Assembly: GCA_024196135.1 (NCBI GenBank)
Contig: JAMQCK010000040.1
Location: 62,001 to 126,000, forward strand
Direction: 5' to 3'
Source of the DNA: Pleurotus ostreatus/Saccharomyces cerevisiae fusant
Lineage: Eukaryota; Opisthokonta
DNA length: 64,000 nucleotides
Shown here: positions 22,621-34,740 of the stretch, piece by piece
Layout: each line of letters opens with the position of its first letter
How positions within the stretch are numbered: the first letter of the stretch is position 1
Position numbers and translations under genes: made by a program
Notes under the pieces: model-generated
The model's input: only the letters and a program-made list of their open reading frames with translations
What the model was told of the DNA's origin: nothing
The model's database searches: none

Positions 22621-23096
22621 GACAGTTTTGCGAGGACACCCCGGCGCTCGCCGAAACGAAGCACCAAAGTACTCACCTCGCGCATGCTGCGGCCAGGCGT
22701 AGTCGAGAGAATCTGTGGAGGGCAACGCAGCGCCGCCAAGGCGGGAAGACACCAAGTAACTCACGAGCAAAGGCGCCTCTCGTATCCTGAGCACTCGAAG
22801 GAAAGCGACGACCGTGAACTAGGGAATCTGTTAGCTACAGACCTGAGCACTTGATGACAAGGACTTACGATGGGGAGCAGGAAGCATGAAAGGCCCGGGG
22901 AAGTTGTCGAACGGGGCGGTGGACAGCTCGTATATAAGCAAAAGGAAGAAATACAGGAGGCGTCAAAGCTGTAGAGCATTAGCGTCGATCCTCAGCCAGA
23001 ATAACGGAGCACTCACGTGTTTCGGCCGTGGCTCCAAAAAGGGAAAGTCATGGTCGTTCCTCCCAACGGTGACGGCCTTCATGATTATTAGCGCCA
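22503..23096 (-). CDS. Candidate small spliced gene, unknown protein
   Basis: Not recognised; listed because canonical introns line up in a row. From an ATG at 23096 (MALIIMKAVTVGRNDHDFP) there is a GTGAGT donor at 23016, then LSTAPFDNFPGPFMLPAPH. A 50-nt intron follows (22868-22819, GTAAGT to CCTAG), then a 54-nt exon, a 52-nt intron (22764-22713, GTGAGT to CCACAG), a 36-nt exon with LDYAWPQHAR, and a 124-nt intron (22676-22553). The last exon is DDMMSTGAQPDIAFLR with its stop at 22503-22505. All junctions keep one frame, giving about 90 residues. The acceptor of the first intron is unsure: the best one (22969) brings an in-frame TGA in this frame, while a second ATG at 23051 reads through it but stops early. 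It may be a non-coding transcript or a decayed gene. Confidence 0.3.
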
Positions 23097-23628
23097 TCTC
23101 TGTCCCTTCGGCACATCATCTGCCTTTCAATGGTATATTCTGACGGATATCTTTTCCTATCTTGGCCTTCGTCCGGACCGTTTCCGCGCTATCACAATCT
23201 GCTCTTGCCGCCCCGCGCGTGCCCCCGCCCTCGCTTTTCGTCGCCAGCCAGCGAAGGTGGCTACGCCCGGGTAGCATGAAATGGTCCGCGTCTACATAAA
23301 CGCCCAGGCGTGACGTCTTGGGATTTGTCTGGGTGGCTATGGGCTGGGCTCGCGTCGCGCCTCACACGTCGCGCGCATAACCGCGCGGTAGGCGCTTGTA
23401 CCTGTATCCCGCTCTGACCTGTATGGTCGAGGAAGCAGCCTTATTTTATTATCGTGCGACGGCCGGTGTTGCTCGCCTGGGTATATCAGACATTGCGCGG
23501 AAAATAGTATGGCGTGGCAGGTTTCAGAACATCAGACCTGGTCCGATCCCATTTGGTAGTATCTGCACCGCTTGCACTTCTGCTCTTCCTTTCATCACCA
23601 GTTGCGCTCACCTCCTATTTCCAAAACC
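23097..23628. other. Intergenic region upstream of the trypsin-fold-like gene
   Basis: 532 bp with no supported gene. An open frame runs into the next gene from 23396, but protein patterns begin only at the ATG at 23629. AT-rich stretches near 23438-23452 might act as promoter. Confidence 0.4.
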
Positions 23629-25571
23629 ATGTCCAGTCCAGGTAAGCCCTCCGCAGCATTTTCTGGGCACCACACATCTAAAATATCTGATAGTTGACGA
23701 TTCGCGTCCTCCTCCCCCTGAACCCCCTCTTCCGAAGAAGACCATATCGGGCTCGGCGGGCAGTGGAAGTAGCAGCTCCGGAGACGATGCGAGCGTGCCC
23801 CGCGTCTCAAGCGACGGCGACTCCAGTATGATTTCCACGGACACTCCTTTCCACGGCATATCCAAGGATGAAGCCAATCATTATTACGCGGGCATCCGGC
23901 ACGGCGGTGGCGGTCCGAAACTCATATACCGAACGTCCAAAGACCAGTTTGCTCCACCCCTGGGACCTGAGACTAGCCGTGGCTTCGTTAGTTTCTGTCC
24001 AGTCCCGACCGGCCACTGCGTCAGCGAAGTTGGGGTATGGGATGCTATCCGACCTGCGGTACGTGACTGTTCTCCGTATACAGTGAGCGCATGAGCTGAC
24101 GGACGTTCCAGATTATCAAGACACTCGACAAGCATGGCATCTACTGGAATGCGGTCAACCTAGTCTGCTTTCGCTGGGATACCCTTGACGACGAAGGGCA
24201 GGCTGGCGTCCACACCACGAACCCTACTATCTGGATCGTCGTCGCCCCTGACTCCCTGACTTGGGATGTCGCTCATGACTGTGCCTCCGAACTGCAGGCG
24301 CTCGTCAACAGCCAACGACTCGTCGATGTTGACATCTCCTTTGTCGAGTCGGAGGTCAACTCGCTTGCAGGCCCCATCCTTCTTGCCCCAGCAACCGATC
24401 ACGATCCTCTGGCGTCTGTCAGCGATGCCCTATCGACTGCACTCAGCTTACCTATTGCTGGTCTCAACCGGGACGCGCAGGGCACGCTCGGCGCCTACTT
24501 CATCGTCGGCAAAGATCTATATGCATTCACTGCGCGTCATGTGTTGTTCAGCCTCGATGGCCCCAACTACGAATATAGCTCCCCTCGTGCGTGCCACCTG
24601 CTTCATTCTTGGACTTACTCTGATATCAATCCCAGCACTTCCGAAGAAGGAAGTCGTCGTGATGGGAAACCATGCTTTCCAGAAGTACGAAGCCTCCATC
24701 GACAAGCAGATTTCCATTATGGAGGACGTCGTTACGACGTGGACTCTGCATATCCACGCCATGGAGTCGCGGGGCGATACCGGTGATGGTAGATACGCGG
24801 AAAAACAACGAGAACTAGCAGCTGCGCAGGTTGAATTTGATGCGCTCGCTCAGTTCAAGACCCAGATCCATTCTCGCTGGTGGAAACCTGAGGATCGCGT
24901 TATAGGGCACGTTGTCTGGGCACCCGCAATCGCGCGCGGCCTCCATTCCAGCTATACTACAGACATCTGTGTCATCAAAATCAAGAAAAGGAAGTTCAAA
25001 AACTTCAGGGGGAACGTTCTCAGCCTAGGTGCGTGTCTATCCCACCTCACGCATCGAAATAGCGTTGAAGTCTAATGCTGTGCATACAGGTCGAGAGATT
25101 GCGCTCCGGGAATTCATCAGGCGTATGAAAGCCTCTATCTCAGCCCGCTTCACCTATCCCGAGAACGGGCTCTTTCCCCTGCACGGCATACTGCCCGTAG
25201 CCGACATCGCCAACCCCAAGAGAGCGCCTTGCCGCGTCATCAAGCGCGGTCTCGCCACCCAGACCACCATCGGAACGCTGTCAGCGTTCCTGGCCACCGT
25301 ACGCCACTACAGTCTCTCGGGCACTTTCGATACCGACGAAGTGGCTATCCTTCCCGACTCCGAAGCTTCCTTCTCTCGTGTTGGTGACTCTGGTTCCATC
25401 ATTGTCGATGGCCTTGGTCGATACGTCGGCCTGCTTACAAGTGGCATGGGCGAGGCTCAGACGAGCGATATCACCTACGCTACACCTATGGAGTCGGTTT
25501 GGAAGATCATCCAGCAGAAGTTTCCTGGCGCTGAGCTCGACTTTGATCTCGCGAAGTTCATGGCAGCCTAA
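23629..25571 (+). CDS. Intracellular trypsin-fold (S1-like) putative serine protease, basidiomycete family
   Basis: Five exons. The start at 23629 (MSSP, intron, VDDSRPPPPEPP) has no signal peptide. A Ser-rich disordered segment follows, then YYAGIRHGGGGPKLIYRT and an N-terminal domain with IYWNAVNLVCFRW and TIWIVVAPDS. The protease-like part has GTLGAYFIVGKDLYAFTARH (candidate catalytic His), TTDICVIKIKK (candidate Asp) and RVGDSGSIIVDGLG (candidate Ser in a GDSGS loop), then YVGLLTSGMG. About 100 residues, partly helical and charged, lie between the His and Asp motifs, longer than in plain trypsins. Function and substrate are unknown; activity is inferred from motif order only. All four introns are GT-AG and in phase. 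Confidence 0.7.
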
Positions 25572-26272
25572 CTTATTCCATCACCTTGCTTGCAAGGTCT
25601 CTTGCAAACCCTTTATTCTTCGGGATTTCTAGTACACACGGACAAACAACGCTTAACCTACCTCAGTTCGAACCCTGATCTTGTCTCGCAAGCAAGGTCT
25701 CCGCCGGGCGCAGCCGGCGCTTCCCCTAGTATGTATTGTAGTTTGAATTTCTGTCATCGAATCTGAATCGTCGTCGCGCGGACGTGGTGTCGCGTGCACC
25801 CAAGACAGAGGAAGGAAGGTAGGTCAGTAGCCGTTGGGAGTTGTAGAGTAATCCCAAGAAAGAACGGACGGACCGATGGATACCGAAGTACTGACGACGA
25901 GACGGAGCAATTCCACCGTCTAAATGATGAGCGATGGCGGCGAAATCCCTACGGGTTCGTCGGGGAGACTGACTTCATGCGAGGCAGGACGATCGCTTCA
26001 CGAGCCCTGAACATTCTGGGACGCGAGTAAGGTGTAAAACAGTGGCCCGCTACCGTCCTAAGAGCTGTGCCCACTGATCGGAATTGCGCAACCCAGGGGC
26101 GCTGATCAATGACCGTAGCAGCATATATATGGTGAATATTGTACACTTTGTAACTGTATGTATGCGAAAGTAATGTATGCAGATGTGTCGAATTATTGGA
26201 CCCCTTGAGTGCGTGCGTGCATGCGTAAAACAATAATGATATCCTGGAAGATGGTCGTGCGTGCGTGCGTAA
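25572..26272. other. Intergenic region between convergent genes
   Basis: About 700 bp between the stops of the trypsin-fold-like gene and MOT1. It contains a GTGC/ATGC microsatellite-like stretch (26207-26271) near the MOT1 3' end and a repeated AAGGTCTC motif (25601, 25697). No gene is seen. Confidence 0.45.
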
Positions 26273-29200
26273 TCAGCGTCCTATCGTGCTCATGAAGCTC
26301 TCGAGATCTAGGCCTTGGTACTCTTCCTCGGCGGGGAGGTCCTCCAGTCCTTGGAGGACCTTGTTTTGTAGGCCGGCCTCCGCGATGTCTTTGCTCTTCT
26401 TCTTCGCTGCGGCGGCCGCATCTTCCTCTTCAGTGGTGCGCTTGAATAGATCTAGGACGAGGTCTGTATCCATCGACGCCAAGCCGGAGTTTTGTTGGGT
26501 AACAACGGAGTTGGCGATGTTGAGCTTGAAGCGTTGCAAACTGGGGGGTGTGTTAGTTCAACGGCGGGCAGAGGCGAAGTCGGGAAGCTTACCCCATGAT
26601 CTTCTCCTCTAACGTGCCCTTCGTGATGAGACGGTAGACGTTGACAACCTTCTTCTGACCAATGCGATGCGCGCGGTCCATCGCCTGGAGGTCCTTCATC
26701 GGATTCCAGTCGTGCTCGACGAAGATAACGGTGTCCGCGCCGGTCAACGTCAGACCGAGACCGCCGACGTGCGTCGTCAGCAGGAGACAGTCAATACTGG
26801 GATCGCTGTTGAACGTCTGGACAATGGCATGACGCTTGCTGGCGTCGGTCCCGCCATCGAGTCGCATGTAGGTCACCGACGGCATGTGCTGTTTGAATAG
26901 GTCCGACTCGATGATATCCAACATCTGCTTCATCTGGCAGAAGATGAGGACGCGGTGCTGCGAGAAGGCGCCAGCCGATTCGGGACCCGCGTCAATCAAC
27001 TCGCTCTTCCCAGACTCAGCTGCAGAAGCGGTGACGCCGATGCCGCAGTCGGTCAGCAGTTGCCTGGAACATGCGTCAGTCGAGTAGTAAGAGGATGGGC
27101 GTGTGAGTGACGTACTTCAGTGCGAGGAGCTTGGGCGCATGCTGGATATCCTTCAGACCGTCGGCCGGACGGTCGACCTTCAAGCCCAACCGATCCAGGT
27201 TCGCGGCGATCGCCTCCTGATCCGCCTTGAGGACGAGCGCGGGGTGGTTGCACAGCTTGCGCAGATACTGAAGCGACTGGAAGATGTGCTGCTTCTCGAC
27301 CTTCTGCGCGGCAGATTGCGCCGCCACAACGGCACCTTCCGCAGACGCGAGAGCCCTGGACTTCGCGAAGTCGTCGTACATGTTCTTCTGCATGTCGGAG
27401 AGCTCGCAGTAGTAGTCCTGGATGATCTTCGGAGGCAGATCGTTCAAGACGTCCTCCTTCAAGCGTCTCAGAAGGAAGGGTAGGACCTGCTTGTGGAGGG
27501 CCTCAAGTGCCAGTGCCGCTGAAGCGATGGTCAGATGAGAAGTTCAGAAAGTCGAGAGGTAACGTACCAGCTTCGCCATTCTTCGCCTTGCCATCCCTGT
27601 TGGACAAGATGGGCTTGCCGAAGCGCTCGTTGAACGAGGCCTCGGTCCCCAGAAAGCCCGGCATGAGGAAGTCGAACAAACTCCACAACTCGAGCACGTT
27701 GTTCTGGATCGGCGTTCCAGAGAGGATAAGTCGATGCTGCGAGTTGAGCGACTTCACCGCCTTCGTCAACTTGGTTTTCGCATTCTTGATGACGTGACCC
27801 TCGTCGAGGATGCAGTATAGCCACTGGATGTTGCCGAGGCTGGAGATGTCGTTGCGAACGACCTCGTAGGAAGTAATGACGACGTCGTAGGACTTCAGCT
27901 TGCTGAGGATCTTCGTACGCTCGCGCGCGTTGCCCGTATAGAGGACTGGACGAAGGTTCTCGACGTACTTGAGAATCTCGTAGTACCAGTGGCCGGTGAG
28001 CGTCGGCGGGCAGATGATGAGGGACGGGAGGTGGACGGCGTCGGGAGACTGCGTCTCTTTGAACCGTTCAGCGCGTTCGTGGTGCTTGCTTGCGAGGATG
28101 CAAATAGACTGCAGAGTTTTGCCCAAACCCATATCTGCAAGACTGATCAGTTCTGTGGCCATAAGGGCGGTAGGGACTTTTTACCGTCGCAAAGTATGCC
28201 ATGAAGCTGGTACTTGGCGAGGAAAGCCAACCAGTTGACACCATCTTGCTGATACTTGCGCAGCTCTGCCTTGACAGGTACCGGAATCTCGTACGGCTCA
28301 ACCTTCGAACCATCCAGCAGCTGCATGAGGAACTGACGCTCCTCCTCGCGGCGCTTGAGCAGCTCTTCGGAGAAGCCTGGTGGATCGGGCAAGCCAGCCT
28401 AACAACAGTCAGCCACTGCAAGTAGAGATATCGTAGGTCTGTGCATACCTCAAGCGGTACCATCTTGACAAGGGATGCGAAGGTATTCGTAGCAGTTGCC
28501 CGAACGTCACCGTCCGAGTCGCTCATACGGCCGAGGACGGGCACAACCATGAAGATGACATAGGGCAGAGCCTTGATGTCAAGCTTTTGCACGATGTCTA
28601 TGCGCAAGAGTCAGCCTTCACTTAGGGCAACAACTCTCCTACTCACGGTAAAGCAACTCCATTGACCCTTGCCTGTTCGTCAAGGACAAAGCATCCCCAA
28701 GCAACGGCACCACCCTCTCAATCACAAAACGCATCGCCTCCGTCGTCAGCACAGCGCACACAGTCGCAAAACTACGCGCCGCAATCTGCCGTATGATCGC
28801 ATACTTGCTCTGCAGCGCGAGCAGGATCATCGGGAACAGCTGCGTCAACCGCGGCCACAGCTCCTCGTGCAGCGCCGGAATGACCGCCTCGAGCACGGAG
28901 AGCGTGTCGATGACATTCTGACCCGCGTTCGCGTCCGCGCTGAGGAACTTGTCGGACTCCTCTGGCGAGCTGGCGTTGAACTGGCCAAGGAGACCGCCGG
29001 CGATGGACGTCCACATGTTCGGCACGACGTCGAGTAATTGGGGGCCGAACCTGGTGGAGAGGCCGCGGAAGGCGATCGTCGCGCCGCGCGCTGATATCTG
29101 CTTGCTGTGGTCGCTGACGGTCTCCTCCTCGACCTTGGCGGAAGCCTTGCCATTTTTCTGCTGATCTGCTGGGCGAAGACCGATTGCGGAGAGGATGCCC

Positions 29201-32200
29201 TGATGGACCTTGCGCTTCTCGGCGAAGATGGGGGTGTACGAAGTGTCCTGGCAAAGGAAGGTGCACAGATTCTTGACAATCTTGTCGGCGGGCGCGGGCT
29301 TGTTCTTGATCAACCACTCGATGAACTTGACGATTGCGTTGCCCGAGCGCGCCTGGAGATCCTCGTTCTCTTCGCTCTGATGTTCTTGTGAGTATTCTCT
29401 CCTGGATGGCAACTGCACGAAACATACCTTGACACTGTCCATAATACCCTTGACCACTGGCGTCACCTTGTCCGGCACCGCACCGACATATACGATCGTC
29501 GCCGCAAACGCCGCGGCGACACGCACGTCGTACAACCCCTTCGTCTCCACATACCGCTCGATCGCCGCCGCTATCGTCACCCGCTTCTCCGCCAGCACCG
29601 CGACCTCCTTCTTCTTCGCCCGCCCCAGACTGTCGCGCAGCGCCTGGAACATCCGCCCCACCGCCGCCTGCGCCGTCTCGAGCGTGAAGCAGCCCTCCTT
29701 CTGGCCCGTCACGTCGATCTCGGTGCCCAAGTACGGGATCGAGGACTGCGGCAGTTTGCAGCTCGTGTGGAACCCGGCGAGCAGCTGCACGCAGTCCTGG
29801 TGGATGCGCGAGAGCGAGAGCATCATCTCGTGGTACGCCGGCGGGAGCGGCGCCTGTACCCAGCCGAGCGCGATGTCGGCAACGCCCTTCGCCAGCGGGC
29901 ACGCCGCTGCAAGCCCGGACGCGCCCTCGCCCGCCGCCGCCGCGTACGCTTGCGCCCACTCCGTCGTGATCGTCGCCGCGAGGTACTTCTGTATCATCGC
30001 CGGCGACTGAACATAGTGAATAAGCAGTGGCTCGAACGCTGCGCTGACCGCGTCTGCAGGCCACGCCACCAGCAGCCCCGCGAGCGCCGTGGCACACGCG
30101 ATGCGCGCCTTCCACACGACGTCCGGGTTGATGAGCGCCTGGTCCTGGCTGATCATGTTCTTGTCGACGTTGTGGCGCTCGATGTTGCCGTCGGCGTGCA
30201 CGGTGGGGAAGAAGAAGCCGGCAGTGTTGAGCGGGCAGCCAAGGGGGGTCATGACAGTCTCGAACCAGCCGAACAGGAGCTCCTGCGTGACGAGGGACTG
30301 CAGCCAGCCCGGCTGGGTGGAGATGATGGCGAGGGCGGTGCGCCAGGCTTCGAGCGAAGTCTCCCGGATGTCGGCGCGCTCCTCGACGAGGAGGTTCTGG
30401 TAGACGAGCTGAAGGAAGGGGGCGGAGATCCAGTCCTTGGGAAGTGTGGGCACGTTCATAAAGTTCGTAAGCGTCTGCACGACTGACAGACGGACGTTTG
30501 CGATGGTATGCCGGAAGAAGGGGAAGAGCGTCGGCGCCAGCGCTGTCATTGGCATGCTGACCGAGTCCTTCGCGAGTACGTCTATGACGACGTCGTACGC
30601 GACGAGCTTGCCAAGCAAGTCCATAACGGCGCCGACACTGGAGCTGAGGTCGTCCTTCATGTCGCTGAGGCAAGCCCAGAGTGCAACGAGGACGCGGTCC
30701 AGGGACTCTGGCAGCTGCTTTACAAGGTGTTCGGCGACGGGCAGCAAGCACGACGCAGCCACCGCGCGCACGTCGTCGTCGTGGTCGCCCAAGCCGAGGA
30801 TGGCAGAGTCGACGACGTCTTGCAGAATCTGCTTGCCCGACAACGCGCCCTCCTGCGCGCCATCGTCCAGCTTCACGAAGAGGTCGTCCCGGACCGCGAC
30901 TTCGTACTTGAGGCCGAGTAAGCCCGAGTGCCGAACCTCCCAGACGTGCTTGAGGTTCAACATCTTGGCTTTCGGATGCCTCGCTGTTCGTGTACTGGTA
31001 GCAGGGACCGTACCTGCTTCTTGTCAGCCAACTGCTCTAGACTTTGAAGTCAGGAACTCACCATTCCCATTCGTCGTCGTCGATAGGACAAAGTCCTGCT
31101 TGATCATGTCGAGCAGGATACTGTGTACCCAAGTGACAGATCGACGCGGCATGTGCAGTAGCAGCGAGCCCATCGTCTGACTGATAGTCTCGCGCACGGG
31201 CGCGGTGACCTGGTCAGATACGAAGTCGCTGAAGCGGTCGAGTACAAAGACGCAGAGGAATTGAGCGGCCAAGTGGTTACACCAACGCTCGTGTGCGATC
31301 TGGTTTTCTTCCCATGGTGTATCATCTGGAAGACCCGTTAGTACTCCAACCAACAACGACTAACCAAGCTCACAACCCACCTTTCATCCCGCCACATTTA
31401 CCCTGCAATCGTAGCAGCTCGCGGAGGGCTAGTGCAGCGCCATGTCGCACTTGCCACGCCGGATTGAAAAGGTCAACGGTCAGGACACCGACCACGCCCT
31501 CCCAAGCCCAAGTCCCCGGCTTCACTTCGAGCGCTGTCGACTGCTGGGCGGTCTTCGGCGCAATCGCGCCTCCTTTCGACGGATCAATCACGACCTTGCT
31601 ATCCGGTGTCGGTGCCCTCCCTGCCGGACTCGACAACCGTGATGAAGGCGCGGATGTGCCATCTTCCGCAGCTACTAGTCTTGCTCTGGAACAAAAGATT
31701 CAGCCCACGCCCAGATCAGCGCACGAGAATGTTCACCGACTTGTTGGATGGGCCCGCTGGGGCGGCGGTGTATTTGGCACCGGAAGCCTGGGGAGGGGGC
31801 GCATGCACGACGGCACTGTTGCCGGGCTTGCGCTTGCGTTTGAGGCGATTGCGTTCGCGCGCCGAGAGATTGCTCAGGTCGACCTCGGGCTCGGGCGCCG
31901 CAAGACCGTTAGTGGGTGCAGCAGGCGCTGGAGCAGGCGACTCCGCTGGCGTCGCTGACCGGGCCTTCACCTCGGGCGCGGCTGCGTCGACGGGAGATGA
32001 GGCGGCCGTGGTAGGCGGTTGTTCCTCAACCTTGACAGTTGGGGCGGCGGAGGGGTCAGTGTCCATAGCGTCTGCGTTCGCGAGCTCTTTGTCGAGGTCC
32101 ATCTCGTCCGCAACGTCGTCGAGGAAGTCAAGACCGAGGCGACCCATCGCCTCCTTCCTTGCCTTCTTGACCTCGTTCGAGTCGGACAGGATGCCCTGGG

Positions 32201-32775
32201 GCTTCAGGAACTCCTTCCCGGAGGACGAGAGGAGGAGCTTGCCGTGCTCCATCACGTTCTGTACGGAGAACGAGGGGAATTCGGGCGCAGGGAGAGGATC
32301 AACGTCCATCTTGTTGTCCTCGACCTCTTGCTTCACGTCATCCTCTTGCTTGATGTCCGCTGGATAGGTATTGGGTTGCCACAGCGGAACAAGCGTGCAT
32401 ATCTGCGAAAGCGCGACGGAGGCTGCAACGCGGGTATCATGGGATCTGGAGTGTAGATATGGTAGGATCTGCGGACGTTAGACGCGTCCGGGAGGTGGGT
32501 ATATGCGCTTACTCTTGCAAGTACGGCCATTAGCTCTGCCCAGGCGGCCGGATCGCCACGCTCGGCATGCTGTCGGCTAACCTTGACATCGTCTTGTAAA
32601 GTGGTGACATCGGCGGTGACGGCCTTCGCGGCGAGCTGCGCAAGCTGCTTTGCCGCTGTCTGGCGCACGGACGCGGAGGAGCCAGTGTCGAGGAGGAGAA
32701 GTAGCCGATCTAATCTGCGGTGAGTCAGCAGGGGCACGGGACCTGTTCGAATGTCCAAGCGTACCTGGAGGACAT
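26273..32775 (-). CDS. MOT1: MOT1/BTAF1, TBP-associated Swi2/Snf2-family ATPase
   Basis: The largest gene here, roughly 1,850 residues in many exons. The start at 32775 gives MSS, then an intron, then RLDRLLLLLDTGSSASVRQT, the family's conserved opening. Long HEAT-repeat regions follow, with HIWE-type landmarks such as LKHVWEVRHSGLLGLKYE. The C-terminal ATPase has motif I in [14 protein letters not shown], motif II DEGHVIKN, LSGTPIQNNVLELWSLFDFL, and helicase-C motifs LLTTHVGGLGLTLTGADTVI and DLQAMDRAHRIGQKKVV. It ends SFMSTIGR at 26273. MOT1 strips TBP from promoter DNA by ATP hydrolysis and shapes TBP distribution across promoters. An acidic/Ala-Pro linker near residues 150-280 with KRKRK is probably disordered. 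It shares a 231-bp divergent promoter with a JmjC gene. Confidence 0.93.
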
Positions 32776-33006
32776 CCTGATTAGGCAGGAGTCGGGATTC
32801 CGGCCCGACGGAGGGAGCGATGTCGGGGGACGTGTTTCAGGTCGCGAGCGAGGCGGCGGTCCTTTTATTTGAGCCGCGCGCTGCCTCGCGTGACGGAAAA
32901 AATATCACGGACGTCACAAGCCGTGACTCGGCACGCCCGGCAATTGCAAATCCTACGACGCGCGCGTCATCTTTGCTTCTCGCCATCATCGCTGCCGTCG
33001 TCGACG
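32776..33006. promoter_or_regulatory. Shared divergent promoter, MOT1/JmjC gene
   Basis: Only 231 bp separate the two start codons. A CRE-like GACGTCAC at 32910-32917 (one base off the TGACGTCA palindrome) and an AT-rich patch next to it are the only notable motifs. No TATA box is evident on either strand. Confidence 0.5.
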
Positions 33007-34451
33007 ATGGACGTCGCGGCCGTCTTGGGCGTTCTGAACGATGCTGAGGTGTACGAGGGATATGGTGGGCTCAGCTTCATGCCATTTGTCTGCCGCTAAC
33101 CCTCGCAGACGACGCGCAACGGACGATCGCGGACGAATTAGCGGGAATAGCCAGCGATTCTGCGCGTCTATCTCGATCGACACAAAGGCTGGACGACATA
33201 GCCGCGCTCGCCCACCAGGCCATGCCCCGCGCAGGGCCCCTCCTCACCGGCTGGCGCCTCATTCACACCCAAGCCTGCATCCTCGCCGCGCTCGCAGACG
33301 CGCCCAGCAACCCACTCGCTGCCATCGCCCGTCTGGACAAAGCCATCATCATCTCCGGAGCAGCGGGTCACGGTCGCCTCGATCTCATCCTCGACCTGAT
33401 CGACGACCTGCAGGCACCCCTCCGCTCTACTTCCCCCCACCCGACGGCATCCTCCGTCCCATTGAACGCGAACACGAGCCCCCACCCAGCGAGGCTGCCC
33501 ACCGCGTCATCCGCAGTCCGCGAGTTGCCGAAGCCGCCCTCCATGTCCGCCTTCCAGCGCCTCGCCGACCGACCATTCGTCCTGCGCGGCTACGCCCTCG
33601 ATTGGCCCTGCTGTGCGGAGCACCCATGGGCGTCCGCTGCCTACCTTCGTGCCGTGACCGGCCCCGGACGCCTCGTCCCCGTCGAAGTTGGGCAGGACTA
33701 CCGCGCCGAGGAGTGGTCGCAGGAGCTCATGCCCTGGGACACGTTCCTCTCCTACCTCGACTTCCCCGACCAGCCTCGCAAATCTGACTCGCCGCGCACG
33801 CTCTATCTCGCGCAACACGATCTCTTCATGCAATTCCCGCGCCTCAAGGCGGACCTGTTGATACCCGACTATGTCTACGCGTGCGTGGGGCCGGATGACT
33901 ACAAGCCGCCTGCGAATGAAGACCGCCTGGTGCTGAACGCGTGGCTCGGGCCTGCTGGTACTCTCTCGCCTGCGCATACGGTACATAGCTTCTACTGGTC
34001 GCCGGCTGGATGACTCATCGAACAGTAGGACCCTTTCTTCAACCTCTATGGTGCGCTGACTTTAGGTGACTGATGATGATCGCCTCGCTCATTATATTCA
34101 GTTCAAATCGTCGGGCGCAAGACCGTCTGGCTAGCTCCGCCGTCTGCTTCGCCTCACATGTACGCCTACGCGGACTCGCAACACCCTGCAAGTTCTTCAA
34201 AGGTCGAGCTGAGCGACTCGGGTTCTCCACCGGATTCAAGCTCTTTGATGCTCAGCAACACCTCCCGCGTTGACGTATTCACTTCCGACGAGTCTGCATC
34301 AAGAAGAGAATACCCTCACTTTTGGGAACACGTCGTCCCCTCCGCTTTGAGCGTCACGCTGGACGCCGGCGACGTGCTGTTCTTCCCACCGGGTTGGTGG
34401 CACGCGATGAGGAGCGAGGCGACGAGCTTTTCGGTGTCGATGTGGTTCTGA
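33007..34451 (+). CDS. JmjC-domain dioxygenase, JMJD5/KDM8-like
   Basis: The start at 33007 gives MDVAAVLGVLNDAEVYEGY, joined by an intron to DDAQRTIADELAGIA. The N-terminal region has helices such as TQACILAALAD and LDLILDLIDDLQA. The JmjC part begins PFVLRGYALDWPC, then YLAQHDLFMQFPRLKADLLI and LNAWLGPAGTLSPAH-T-DPFFN. The intron falls inside the Fe(II)-binding HxD motif (H-T | D). VQIVGRKTVWLAPP follows, and then FFPPGWWHAMRSE with the distal His and the typical SFSVSMWF C-terminus. Order and ends match the JMJD5 group of 2-oxoglutarate oxygenases, known for protein arginyl hydroxylation and for disputed histone roles. A Ser-rich insertion (about 25-30 residues) lies between the metal motifs. 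Confidence 0.85.
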
Positions 34452-34740
34452 GAAGGCGTCGATCGATGTGTCTGTAGCAAGGTGATGTGGCACCAAGAAC
34501 AAGTTGCTATCCCTAGGACGCTACACCGTTGCTTCAACGTCGCTGCTTTCTGAAGACCGTGCTATCCTCATCCGTCGAGTCGAGGTGTTCTTACTTTGTC
34601 ATGCCTTTGTACCGTGCAACCGAGCTCGGTGATTGAGTTTGCTCGTGTGGAATAGAAGATATCTTGTGAGGAATAGAAGATACCGGTTGAATGCAACTCG
34701 GCGACTCCCTACTTCCAGATCTTCTCGCCTTTGACTTCGT
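34452..34740. other. 3' flank of the JmjC gene
   Basis: 289 bp between the stop and the start of the tandem array; a short direct repeat GAATAGAAGATA occurs twice (about 34651 and 34671). Otherwise nothing is seen. Confidence 0.4.

Noticed and set aside
22928..22940. TATATAAG on the plus strand
   Set aside because: No plus-strand gene follows within a usable distance, and the site falls inside a proposed minus-strand exon or intron. Not called as a promoter.
25655..25720. GTTCGAACC (B-box-like) near 25672
   Set aside because: No A box at a fitting distance upstream and no cloverleaf; not called as a tRNA.
28772..30751. 659-codon frame inside MOT1 in another frame of the same strand
   Set aside because: Arg/Ala/Gly-rich shadow of the HEAT-repeat exon; the true frame is strongly conserved.
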